The position numbers and the translations under genes are program-made. The notes beneath the pieces were generated by a model, which saw nothing but the letters and a program-made list of their open reading frames with translations, made no database searches and was not told the origin of the DNA. From Perognathus longimembris pacificus (lineage: Eukaryota > Chordata > Mammalia > Rodentia > Heteromyidae): 64,000 nt of DNA. Positions 27,463 to 40,300 of the stretch are shown in pieces. Numbering within the stretch: position 1 is the stretch's first letter; the number at the start of each line of letters is the position of its first letter. Location of the stretch: contig NC_063172.1 of the NCBI RefSeq assembly GCF_023159225.1, positions 60,942,828 to 61,006,827 of the forward strand, read 5' to 3'.

Positions 27463-30400
27463 AGAGACAGACACAGAGAGATGTGTGCCTGTCCTGGGGA
27501 TTGAACTCAGACCTGGGCACTGTTTTTGAGCTGTTTTGCTCAAGGCTACTTCTCTACCACTTGAGCCACAGCTCCACTTCTGGCTTTTTGGTGATTAATT
27601 GGAGATAAGACACTCAGAGACTGCCTGCCGAGACTGGCGTCAGATCCCCATCCTTAGACCTCAGCCTCCTAGGATTACAGGCATGAGCTACCAGCACTGA
27701 GCTTAGCCTAACAGCCATTTTTAAGTAGGTTGGCCACATCATAGGGAATTATGTACTTCTATTTCGTATTCATTGCCAATGTTCAGCATCAAGCACAATG
27801 AAGTGACCTGTGGTGTCACTGTGCCCTTCAGTTCTGTCACATTTCTACCTTACCTCTACCTCTCCCTACCACACTTTGGAGCCATTAAAACAAATGCTAT
27901 TTTCTTATGGTTTATATTTCTCATAGGCATAGCCTCAAGTGCAGACACTTACATATTTGCTAACAAATAACTACACTGGCACTTTCCCTTCCTGATACTC
28001 TCAAAGTTCAGCCACATCTTCCTTCTCATTGGGGTTCTGGAAGAGAAAGGGTAGAGAAGAAAACTGCCCTGTGGCTCTCACTGAGGACAACAGAACACTA
28101 CAAATGCTGTGGTCTGAACTCCAGAGAGACCTAGGCAGTTGGAGCCTAGTGTATCAGGATTCCAGATAGTGAGAAAAGAGCAAGAACAGGAAGGAACTGG
28201 GTAAACAAAGCACATTGACGCCGATAAGTTAATTAGGAATAACGCCCACTGATAAAAATCTGTAATCTGTGTTCTCTAAACCAAGGTGAATATGTGATAT
28301 TTGTTTTTAAAAGGCAAAGTATTTCCAGTGCTAAAAAACCTAAATTCAGAAAGGGATTAGTGATTTTAGCCTTGGATCAGAGCGAAAAGTCCATCAGTCA
28401 TACACTATGCTTAGGCTGACAAGATAAACTGGGGTGGGAGAGGGGAGGGAGGAGGGAAGTCCACCTAATAAATAAAGTAGAAAGAAAAACCATTGGGTGA
28501 CTGAACATCCCTGCTCATGCCCAGCCCACCCGAAAGTCTTTTAAGAACAGGGAAAATTGTATGGCGGTTTCAGGTACACTACAGCAGGCAAGAAGAAGGG
28601 CTCCCAGTTGTGAGGATAAAGCATTCTGCAGTCAAAAGGAATGAGATTTCCTTCACCTGTTCCCAGATGTGAGTGGTCTCTTGCTACTGTCAGTGCCTCG
28701 GAGTTTGGAAGAGCAAGCAGGAGAATTTAAAGTGTGAGTCTAATTAACAGGAAATGTCTCTTCCCTGTTCCGGGATTTTACAAAGAGGGATTTTCCCTAA
28801 ACAAAGCTGGCCCTTTTCTCCATTCCTTCAATGAATCCTCCCTCTTTATTTTTGTTTATTTTTTTAACCTCTGTTGCAATCTAATCTCTTAGGGATACCA
28901 GTGGATCCTCCTTGATATACTGGTGGCCCCATTGCCTGTAACCGGCACCTCTGCCTCAAGGGGGCAGAGGCTTACCTTTCTCATGCTCAGCTCTAGCTCC
29001 AAGGCAGTTCTAGCCATGGGAAAGTGATGTTTTTGTCGCTATCCAGGGACTCTAATAACATCTCCTTTCCTAATTTGTCCAGAGAACTCAATGTACAGTT
29101 CCCAAGAATGGTTCATAGGGAATATATTAATTAACTCAGGAGCTAAGTAAATGAGTTTCATTGAGTAACCTCTTTCCTGCAGAATGTAATCCAGTTCCCT
29201 AAGCTAGCTAGCTTTGAGTTGCCAAGTAAAGACAGCAGTGAGTAAAAACAAAAGTCTGCCTGTCATTTGTCGGGTCTTAGAATAAATGTCTTCCTTCTGT
29301 AGTTGTTGTTTCCATTTTAAAGCCTATTTTTCTATTTTTTCAAAGCTTCTACAATAACAGAATAATGATTGTCTTAAGTCACACCATTAAATGCAATATA
29401 GCTACCTGTGTCAATAAAAATGCTTTCAGAAAGCATCTCAAGTCAATACCACATTTTGTTTAATGATAACATTCTCTACCACCAGTTTCAAGAAATTCAG
29501 TGCACATCCTTCCCAACATCACATAATTAACGTTTATAACTCCTTTGCTTCCTAAGGACAAGTACAACTTCATTCTCCTTATGAAGCAAAGAAGGAAGAG
29601 AGGATAAACAACTGTACCAAGGTCAGATGGAAAAATACATAAACTGGAATCAGAACGTAGCTTTCTCTGCCTTGTAATTCAGAGCCCCAGAGCCGGCTGC
29701 CTCCAAATGGAATCATGTCTCCAAAAGCCCCTTTCCTACTGTAAGAATATAAAATCTGCTCTGTTGGGATACTATAATGAATTTCCGTTGTAGGGAGCCC
29801 TATGAAACTAAGAAAAAAAATGCATTCACTCACATCAAAGCATTAGCAAAAACACGGTTAATTTAAAACATCCTTGTGCCATGTTCTTTCTTTCTCTACA
29901 CTGCTGTAGATGGAACCCAGGGTCTTTGAGTACCCAGGGTACTCTGCCACTGAGCCAAACCATACTTCTAGCCCCTAAGCTGTCCCTCTTTTTTTTTTTT
30001 TTTTTTTTTTTGCCAGTCCTGGGCCTTGAACTCAAGGCCTGAGCACTGTCCCTGGCTTCTTTTTGCTCAAGGCTAGCACTCCGCCACTTGAGCCACAGCA
30101 CCATTTCTGGCCATTCTCTATATATGTGGTGCTGGGGAATCAACCCAGGGCTTCCTGTATATGAGGCAAGCACTCTACCACTAGGCCGTATTCCCAGCCC
30201 TAAGCTGTCCCTCTTAAACACCAAAAGACAAAAGCAAAAACTGAAATGGCTGTTATATTAGCTAAGATTATTAAACAACTCTTAACATACTGTGATTCAA
30301 CCAGAAGTCTTATATTGTTACACAATAATCCTTCTTGAAGCAATATTTACTTCATTTTCATTACCAAATAATCTTGGGAACATAAATTCTCCTGTTTATT

Positions 30401-31384
30401 CATGTATAATAGTTATAATAAAAAAGATGGCAGGAAAAATAAACTGGGAAATGACATACTGATTACACTGTAAAAGTCAATATATTTCACTACAGGAGAA
30501 ATCTTAAAAGAAAGGAAAATAAAGGTTTAACACTTTTTCTCCTTCACACTTTCAGCATATCTTATTTGCAGCAACAAAAAGAGTTTTGTCACCTTCTTTA
30601 GGATATTTCCACTAGATTTTTATCATCATAAAACATTGGCATAAAACTCTGATGCTCTCCAACTGCTTCACAATCATAGGAAATACAGAAAGGTTAACTC
30701 TGTCAACCTCTGAGTTAAGTTCTTGCCCTTTTATAAACAGAAACAGTGAAGTTAGAGGAAATTTTCCAAGAGGATGACCAAGACTACAGAGCTTCGACAT
30801 TTCACATTCTAGTTGCTTTATGTTCTGTGTGACTAGCAATCATCTACAATAGTCACTTTCTAATAAATGTCTTCAAATGTTCCTATTATTAATTAGCTCC
30901 TAGTAGTCAGAATTTACGTACTGGATAGACTGGTTAAACAACAGGATACTTTCCTAAAGAACCATCCATTTAAGAATAAAGGAGGAGAAGACAGAAGAAT
31001 GAAGGAGTGGTTTGGACTCTCCTGCTGTACAAAACGTTCTGAGTTGTCTGTTGCATTCATTGTGTCTCCTTAACACTTGGTCAAGAGCCTAAATGGTAGG
31101 TTCTCGAAACAGTCTACTGGTGGGATTATGGATGTTTGGATGGATAGAAAAACCAAAGAAGGAATAGATGGATGTGAGATTAGAAATGGCAACCCAGGAA
31201 TGCTTGTAGGACCAGGAGGAGGCTCCAGCATACAAAGACACAAAGCCTGGTAAAAGAAAAAGCATGGTGCTGAGCATACCAAACTCAATGGAATGGAAAA
31301 CGGAACCCAACTTTTTGAACATGGTGGCCAAAGCTTTGCCTGATATACTAAATCCCCCTCCAAAGTTCTTTCAAGCATATGTAT

Positions 31385-31419
<35 letters not shown>

Positions 31420-34090
31420 CAGAAAAAAACAAACTTGCCAGTACCCAGTCATACTTAAACAATGGAAATGCCCAAATGAAATGTTACAGTAAACCCTCTA
31501 ATAAATAAATTTCAATGAAGAAATACTCATCACAGGAAAACACATCTCCATCAGATGCCAACAATCCTACAACAAAGCAATTGGATAAACATGAATCAGA
31601 TAAAATCTCAGATAATTAACTCAAAGTATCAATGACAACAGTGATCAATGAAATTAAAGAAGAAATGGAATAAGAACCTGACTGAAACCAAAGAAGATAC
31701 AAATAAACAGTCAACTGAATTCCATTTGAATAAGGAAGACAATACAAGATCAGAAAGAGGAATTCAAAAAGATGCAGTAATTTTGGGAAGGAATCAAACT
31801 GATATTTTGGAAATTTAAAAAACAACTCTAGAACACAAATAAAAAGCTACACTGAAAGATTTGCTAGGAGAATGATACAAGCTGAAAATAAAGTATAAGA
31901 GACTGAAGATAAACTACAGGAATTAGATGAGTCAATGACAAAGGGAAACTACTAAAGAAACAAGAAACGAATACCCAAGACCTTTGGGACACTATCAAAA
32001 AATCAAATCTAGTTAGGCATTGGTGGTTCACATATGTAATCTTAGCGACTCAGAAGATCTGAGATCTGAGGATTATGGTTCACAGACAGCCAAAGCAGAA
32101 AAATCTGTGAGACTCTTACCTCTAATTAACCACCAAAGAGACAGAAAAGGAAGTGTGGCTAAAGTGGTATATAAAAGCTTCGTGCAGGTGCATGAGACCC
32201 TGAGTTCAAGCCCCAGTACAGGCACCAGGAACAAAGAAAACCAAAACCTACCAGTCCTGGGTATAGATCAGGTACAAACTAAAGGCAGGATAACATAGTC
32301 AATAAAAGAGTAGCAGAAAACTTCCCAAGCCTGAGAATGAGGATCATCAAGGTATCACAGTCTGTGGCACTCACAGAATACTAAGCTGGCAAGATCAGAT
32401 ATTAAATGGGAATTAAGTATAAATGTATTATAGTTAAAATACTACAGATACAGAACAAAACTCTGGATGGTTAAAGGGGAAAGGGGGAGGTGATGAATCA
32501 CATATAAAGGGAAGGCCCTCACAATAATAGTGTATTTCTGAACATAAATCCTAAGAACTGAAAGGAAAGGAATGACATAATCCAAGTCCTGAAAGATAAT
32601 TGTCTAGCTATCCTAGATTAGCATGCCAAACAAAAATTCTTCATAATTGAAGAAGTGAAAATCTTCCACAATAAATAAAGCTAAAGGAACTCATGACCAC
32701 TAAGTCAGTGGATTTAACAGACATAGACAGAGTACTTGATCTAGAAGCTGCACAATATATATTCTTATCTATAGCCAATAGAATTACCTCTTAAATATAT
32801 ACCTAATTATATTTTAGAACATAAGGCAAATCTTAGCAAAAAAGAATACTAAAGTGATTACCTGTGTTCTGGCTGACAATAATGAAATTAAACTAGAATT
32901 CAACAGCAGAGGAACTTCAGAAAACATTCAAACATATGGAGAATGAATAACACATTAGTCAATGGACACGTGAGTCATTAAAGAAACAAGGTGAGGACAA
33001 TTAGAAAATGACTGGAATCTAAGGAAAATTAAAGAATCTATCAAAATCCTTGGATATGGCATAGATAATGCTAAAAAGAAAGTTACTAGCTCTAAGAGCC
33101 TATGTGAAAAAATAGAAATCTCAAGGATGCACCTCAATCTCACAGAAAAAAAAAAAGTAGCAGATGGAAATAAATAATAAAGATCAAGACAGACATTAAG
33201 GAACTGGAGACTAAAAGAACTGCACATAGAAATCAATAAAACAGGAAGTTAGTTCCTAGAAAAAGTAAGTAAGACTGATAAATCCCTAATCTGACCAAAA
33301 TAAGTAGGAAAAATAGTCAGAAAATCGCAATCCCCAATGGATTCACTACCAAGTTCTATCAGATGTTTAAGAAATAACGCCTCAATTTCTTTCCTCGAAA
33401 AGAAAAGGAATTCAATAAAATATTGAATGAGCTTGAAATTATACTCACTCCAAAACACAACAAAGGTTAAATAAATAAATAACAAGTCTCCTGGATGAAC
33501 ACAAACAAAAAAATAAAAAGTTCTCAGTATAAGATCATACACTATAATCAAGTTGATTTCATCCCAAGGATGCAAAGATAGTTTAACATATATAAATAAT
33601 TAAGTGTAGTTAGCACTGAACAGAATCAAAGACAAAATCACATCGATACCAAAAAAGCCTTTCACAAAATTTAATGTAGTTTTATTTTAATAAAAGCTTT
33701 TAAGAAGCTAGAAATTTTTAAAAATGTACCTCGAAATAATGTAGGCTATTTAAATGACAAATCTATAGCCAACATGCTACTAAAAGAAGGAAACAAACTA
33801 TTTCCTCTCAAGTCAGAAACAAAACACAGGTGTCACCCTTCGGTACATTACTTTGACAAGAAAAAGTTAAAAAATAAAAAAAAAAGAGGTGTCCCTTTCC
33901 CCACTCTTATTCAACACAGTACTGGAAAGCCTAGCCAGAATAATACAGCAAAGAAATAAAAAGGGATAAAGAAGTTAAATTATTCTTATTGTAGAGGATA
34001 CCATCCTATATTTAAAAGACCACATGGATTCCACCAAAAACATTTTAAAGATATGACTAAAATAGCAAGATAGCAGCACAACACACAAAA

Positions 34091-34128
<38 letters not shown>

Positions 34129-37100
34129 AAACAGGATGAGAAAGAAATTAGAAAAATAGTAATTTTATTTGCAATAACCTAAAGACAACAAAAAGCAAAA
34201 TGTGCAGTCATAAACTTAATTAAGGAAGTGAAATGATTATACAATGAAAACTATGAAACTATAGAAATGAAATGAAGATGTCAGATGATAGAAAGATCCC
34301 ATATTCATGGCCTGATAGTAGACATGGATAGACAGAATTAGTACTGTGAAATGAGAATACTACTGAAACAATCTACAAATTCAATGCAATTCCCTCCAAA
34401 CTCCCAATGATAATCTTCATGGAAATAGAATGATCAATCTTAAAATACACATGGAAGAATAAAAAAGGTAAGCAGCAAAATGATTCTAATAAAAGCAGCA
34501 ATGCTAGAAGTCTCATACTACAAATTATACTTCAGAGCCACAGTAAACAAAATATAATTTTACTGGCATAAAAACAGATACAAAGATCAATGAAACAGAA
34601 TACATGATTCAGAAATAGCTATAGGTACCTAATTTTTGAAAGGATCCGAAAACATACTAAAGAGAGCCTCTCCCACAAATGCTGCTGGTAAAAACGTTTA
34701 TCTGTTTTTACATTCCCACCAACAATGAAGTAGGGTTCCCTTTTGGCCACATCCCCTCCAACAATTGTTATTGTTAGTTTTCTTGATATATGACATTCTC
34801 ACTGGGGTGAGATGGAATCTCAATGTTGTTTTGATTTGCATTTCTTTTATGGCCAGTGATATAGAGCATTTTTTTCATATATCTCCTGGCCATTCTCATT
34901 TCCTCATCAGAGAAGTGTCTTTGTAAGTCTTTAGCCCACTTGATGAGGGGGCTATTGGTTCTTTGCGGTTTTGTTTGGGAATGTAAACTGGTTCAGCCAC
35001 TCTGGCAAGCAGTATGGAGATTCCTCAGAAGGCTAAATATAGAACTCCCCTATGACCCAGCAGCCCCACTTTTGGGTATCTATCCAAAAGACCACAAACA
35101 AAATCACAGTAATGCCACCAGCACAACAATGTTCATCGCAGCACCATTTGTCATAGCGAGAATCTGGAACCAACCCAGATGCCCCTCAGTAGACGAATGG
35201 ATCAGGAAAATGTGGTACATATACACAATGGAATTTTATGCCTCTATCAGAAAGAATGACATTGTCCCATTTGTAAGGAAATGGAAGGACTTGGAAAAAA
35301 TTATACTAAGTGAAGTGAGCCAGAACCAAAGAAACATGGATTCTATGGTCTCCCTTATTGAGAATAATTAGTACAGGTTTAGGCAAGCCATAGCAGAGCA
35401 TCACAAGGCCCAATAGCTATACCCTTATGAACACCTAAGATGATGCTAAGTGAAATGAACTCCATGTTATGGAGACAATTGTTATATCACAGTTGTAACT
35501 ACTTTCAAAGTCCCATGTGTATCTGTAGCTTCTATTATTGCTGATGTTCTTGTATCACCTTCCTGTGGTTGTACCTACACTATCTCTGTAATCTTATCTG
35601 AGTATATTGGAAACCGTGTATACTGGTATTGGAACTAGGAAATTGAAAGGGAATACCAAAATTGAGAGACACAGGGTAAAAAAAGACAAACGACTACAAA
35701 AGCAATACTTGCAAAACTGTTTGGTGTAAGTGAACTGAACACCTCAGGGGGGAAAAGGGTAAGGGGGAGGGGGGAGGGGGGTATGAGGGACAAGGTAACA
35801 AACAGTACAAGAAATGTATCCAGTGCCTAACGTATGAAACTGTAACCTCTCTGTACATCAGTTTGATAATAAAAATTTGAAAAAAATTAAAAATAAAAAA
35901 ATGTTTATCTGCATACAGGAGACAAAACCTCAGTTAAATTATCTCGTACCCCATATAACAAGAAACAAAAAGATCTTAATGTAAGATCTGAAACTTTCCA
36001 ATTACTACAGGAAAACATGGAGAAAACTCTAGAAGACATAACCACAAGTAATTTTTTTTTCTGAATATAACCTCCATTGTCCAGAATAATCACTGTCAAC
36101 TACGTTGACTGCATCAACTTTTTTTTTTTTTTTGGCCAGTCCTGGGGCTTGGACTCAGGGCCTGAGCACTGTCCCTGGCTTCTTTTTGCTCAAGGCTAGC
36201 ACTCCACCACTTGAGCCACAGTGCCACTTCTGGCCATTTTCTGTATATGTGGTGCTGGAGAATCGAACCCAGGGCTTCATGTATATGAGTCAAGCACTCT
36301 TGCCACTAGGTCATATCCCCAGCCGACTGAATCAACTTTAAAAGTTCCTGAATATCAAAAGAAACATTTGCCTGAACCAAGGGATAATGTACAGAATGGG
36401 AGTAAATGTCCACCAGTTATTCAATAGATAAATTATTAATATCAGTCAAAAGAACATAAAAAGAAGGACTAGCCCAATTAATAAATGAGTAAGCAAACTG
36501 AATATACAGTTCTCAGAAGAAGAAGTATGCATAGCCTTAGCCATAAAGGAAATGTGAAATCAAAACTACACTAAGATACCAACACACTCTGAGTCACAAT
36601 GCTAATCATTACCAAGCTAAAAAGCAACAAATGCTAGTAAGCACATAGGGGACAGGAATCCTAATACAGTGTTGGTAAGACTATAAACTAATGCAACCAC
36701 TATAGAAAACTACCTTATGACCCCACCACATCACTGTTGAGCATTTATCCAAGAGTTTAAACCAACATACATGAGGGAGGACTGCAGACTCACGCTTATT
36801 CTGTCCACAAGAATTGAATAGTGGAATCAAAGTACCCAACAACTAATGACTGGATAAAGAGAATGTACATATATTACTCAGTCATAAAGAAAATGAAATT
36901 GTGTCATTTGCAAGAAAATAAGCAGAACTAGAGATCATCATGTTGAATGAGATAAGCCAAGCTCAAAAAAGCTATCAGATATTAAATTTTCTCTCATTTG
37001 AGGCTAGAGATCTCAGAGATATCCTACACACAGAGATATACATCTATACGTACACACAAGCATGTGTGCGTACATATATGCAGAAAATGACTAACTGTTG

Positions 37101-37316
37101 GGCTTTGCGCATTGAAAGAGGATGGGGAGAGAAAAACAGAAAGGAGAATAAATAACATCAAAATACACTGTCTTCACAGGAAGACTATATGTGGAAATTC
37201 ACTGAAAGCTGTTTAATAATTGAAAGGATAAGAGGGACAGGGAATGAGAAAACAGCAGAAGAGTTACTCTGACAAAAGTATAAGCATTTGTGAAATACCA
37301 CGGTGAAGTGAATCTT

Positions 37317-37370
<54 letters not shown>

Positions 37371-40300
37371 TTTGTTTTTTGGGTTTGTGTTGTCAGTTGT
37401 GGGGTTTGAACACAGGACCTAGTCACTATCTCTGAATCCTTTTCTACTCAAGGCTAGTGCTCTACCACTTTGAGCCACAGTTCCATTTCCTGTTTTTTGC
37501 TGGCTAATTGGAGGTAAGAGTTTCATGGACTCTCTTGCCCAGGCTAGCTTTGAACTGAGATCCTCAGATCTCAGCTTCCTGAGTAGCTAGCATTACAGGT
37601 GTGACCCATCCATGCCCAGCTGTGAATCTTCTTTGTACAATTAATATATACTAACACATTACAGAAAAGTAAAACAAGCTTTATTGGGGATGAGTAACAG
37701 TCATGTGAAAGGCAAGCAATAAATAAAAAATAGCCAGTTAGACTGTATATTCAAAAGAATGTTTACTATCAAAATCTTACTGTGGAATATAATACACTAA
37801 ACCCCAAAGCTATAACAACTCAAACATTAATTGCATAACATTTCAATACAGTGACTTTTACGTCTTTTAGTTTATTTGTTAGTATCTTTCCTTGTACACA
37901 GGGCTTCCAATTCAACATGAAGTTATTAATTTTTAATTCTTCTACAAATTTGCCTTCAAACCTCAGCTATAACTGTTTCTTCCAAATTTAGTTTTCCCAA
38001 ACAATCTTCTGTATATTTTGAAATAATGACCAAGAATGATCTAGTAAGGAAATGCTTACAGAATACAAAAAAAAAGCAAAGGTAAGTTCAAAGTGACTAC
38101 CCAAAGTTCAGATCAGCCTGATAGGCTTCTCTTTCTGGGTAGGAGTGGCAGGTTGCCCTATCATGTCAAGACAAGTGAAAGTACATTTCTGTTTGCCCAA
38201 TATAATGATTTATCTTCTAGTGAGTCAACTGTTAAGGTTCTACATAAAATATATTTTAATAAATAAAAAAATAAACATGATGAACGACAGCAGGGATCAT
38301 GACTTTTATGGAGTAAAAGTACAGGTGTGCATTAGAATTCAGGAATCATAAAAGTTTGTGTGTTTTATTGTTTCTGGTTTTTTGCCAGGATGAGAAGTAG
38401 TTTCCACAACTAAAAGCGATGGAGAGAGCAGAGCATGGGGTTCTTGTTCCTTCATCTCTTCAGCTGTGAGGCTCAGTCACAATCGGCTAGCACTGTGAGA
38501 AGATTCCAGGGAACCACACAGTAATAACCACAGCCATTATTATGTTGAGAGAAAAGGTGTCCCTTTTTCGGGTAAAAATACTAAAACTCCTCAGGGAAGT
38601 TCAACATTCACATTGCAAATCCTCTCTTTTAGCAACAATGTTAGGTCTTCTGAATGACAAATTCCTTTTTCTCCTCCAAAGAAAATTCGGTTCAGAGTAT
38701 TCACTACAGGCACAAATAAAATCTCAAACTAGAGGTGATTTTTCTAGTAAGAACTGACTTTGGAAAGTAGGGAGAAGTTGGTTCTTGTGCTATTTCTGAA
38801 GGAGCAAAGGGAAGGAACCTGATTATAACTGGCATTCTTAGCCAGATCTGGATTAGAAAATGGGCAAAGTAGATGGAATCACAGTCCACTAAGTATCCTT
38901 AGTTCCCAAGGGGCAACAAGGTGTCCATTCATGCTCTCTGCTTATCTGTGTGATTCGTGCTTCCTAAAACCCCCGTGCCTTTACAGACTGTATGACAAGG
39001 GCACAGGGCCATAACTTCACTCCCACCTCCTAGGCAAGGCCCATTTCCTATACACACATTCTGCATTTGAGGTAGCTGCAGGGACCACGGGCAGCAAGGA
39101 TAGCCCATTATGTTATCTGTATCCATCAGAACCACTAGCAGAAAGAACAGCAGGAGAAAATAACACTTTCTTAAATGGGATAATTAACTACCCTTCCACA
39201 ACTTTCTTTATCTGGTCATATATTATGGTTTCCTTCAACTTGTTCCATGATGTTTCATCTTTCAGTTCCTAAGATTTCTCTGCGTTAAATAGGCATTTGG
39301 ATTAGGTGATCTCAAATGTTCCTTTTAACCCTAAAATCTTTTCATCATATATATTACCTATTTAATTCTCTGACTCATATTCTGACTTATAAAGTTCTCA
39401 CATAACATTTTCTTAGAAAGTCAATGGAAGTCTCTCATAGAAGAGATTTGCAATAATAATTTCACTATTGTCCAATAAAACTCTAGGATTTCTTCTGAGC
39501 ACTAAAAGAAGTAAGTAAGAATCAGACAGGTGCCAGTGGCTCATGACTGTAGGTAATTTTAGTTACTTAGGAGGCTGAGATTTGAAGATCATGGTTCGAA
39601 GCCAGCCTGAGCAGGAAAGTCTATATGACTCTTATCTTCAATAAACTACCAACAAGCTGGAAATGGAGCTGAGCCTCAAGAGGTAGAACCCTAGCCTTAA
39701 GCAAAAGAAGCTCAGAGACAACATCCAGGACCTTAGCTCAAACTCCAGCACACACTCACCAAAACAATGAGCCAATGTGTACTCTCAGGTAAATAAGAAA
39801 ACGATCATTTTACCAAGAAGACGCCTCATGGTAGTCTCTTCCACTTGCCTGAAAAGAAGGAAGAAGTATAGGGTATTTGGAAAAGTGCACACTTTGGACC
39901 AGTGCTAAGGAGAAAAGGAACAATTGTAGTATTTAGGATTACAATTATATGATGATATATGGTCTTCATAACATTATCATTGGCCTGTCTTGGAACCAAA
40001 GCCTGGACTGTTCATAATGAAAGAATCCTGCACTGCACAATGAGCTGCTTTTCCTCTTCTATGTACCTAATCCACTAAACCTCCCAGAAAAGCTTATATG
40101 TTGGTAGTTTATTGCAAAGCCCTTTCAGAATATAGAGAGCAAACAGCTTTTTAGATGCAATATAAACAAAGATAAGGGTCTGCCCTACAAGAGAACTGGA
40201 CCTCTCGCTGTGCAATACACTATAAGTCACGGACTTTTAGGCCAAGAAGGCAAGAAAGTCATGACCATACATGCTCTCTGCTGGTCTGTGGGCCAGAACG

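Larger units (their letters stand above)
31470..37170 (+). mobile_element. Old L1 element, near full-length but decayed and interrupted
   Basis: Long A-rich plus-strand sequence with the order of an L1: an ORF1-like coiled-coil-type stretch (31.5-32.0 kb), then ORF2-like blocks. Recognisable ORF2 pieces include the reverse transcriptase region near 33530-33960 ('gttgatttcatcccaaggatgcaaaga', 'ccactcttattcaacacagtactggaaag'), 'cccatattcatggcctgatag...ttcaatgcaattcc' at 34300-34400, and the ORF2 end near 36560-36960. Frames are broken by many stops and shifts. It is interrupted by a B1-Geo SINE, a TA tract, a younger L1 and an IDL-Geo SINE. Antisense to CA8. Confidence 0.85.

Noticed and set aside
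34940..35371. 143-codon open frame as a host gene
   Set aside because: It is the C-terminal end of L1 ORF2 read through the inversion junction of the twin-primed insertion.
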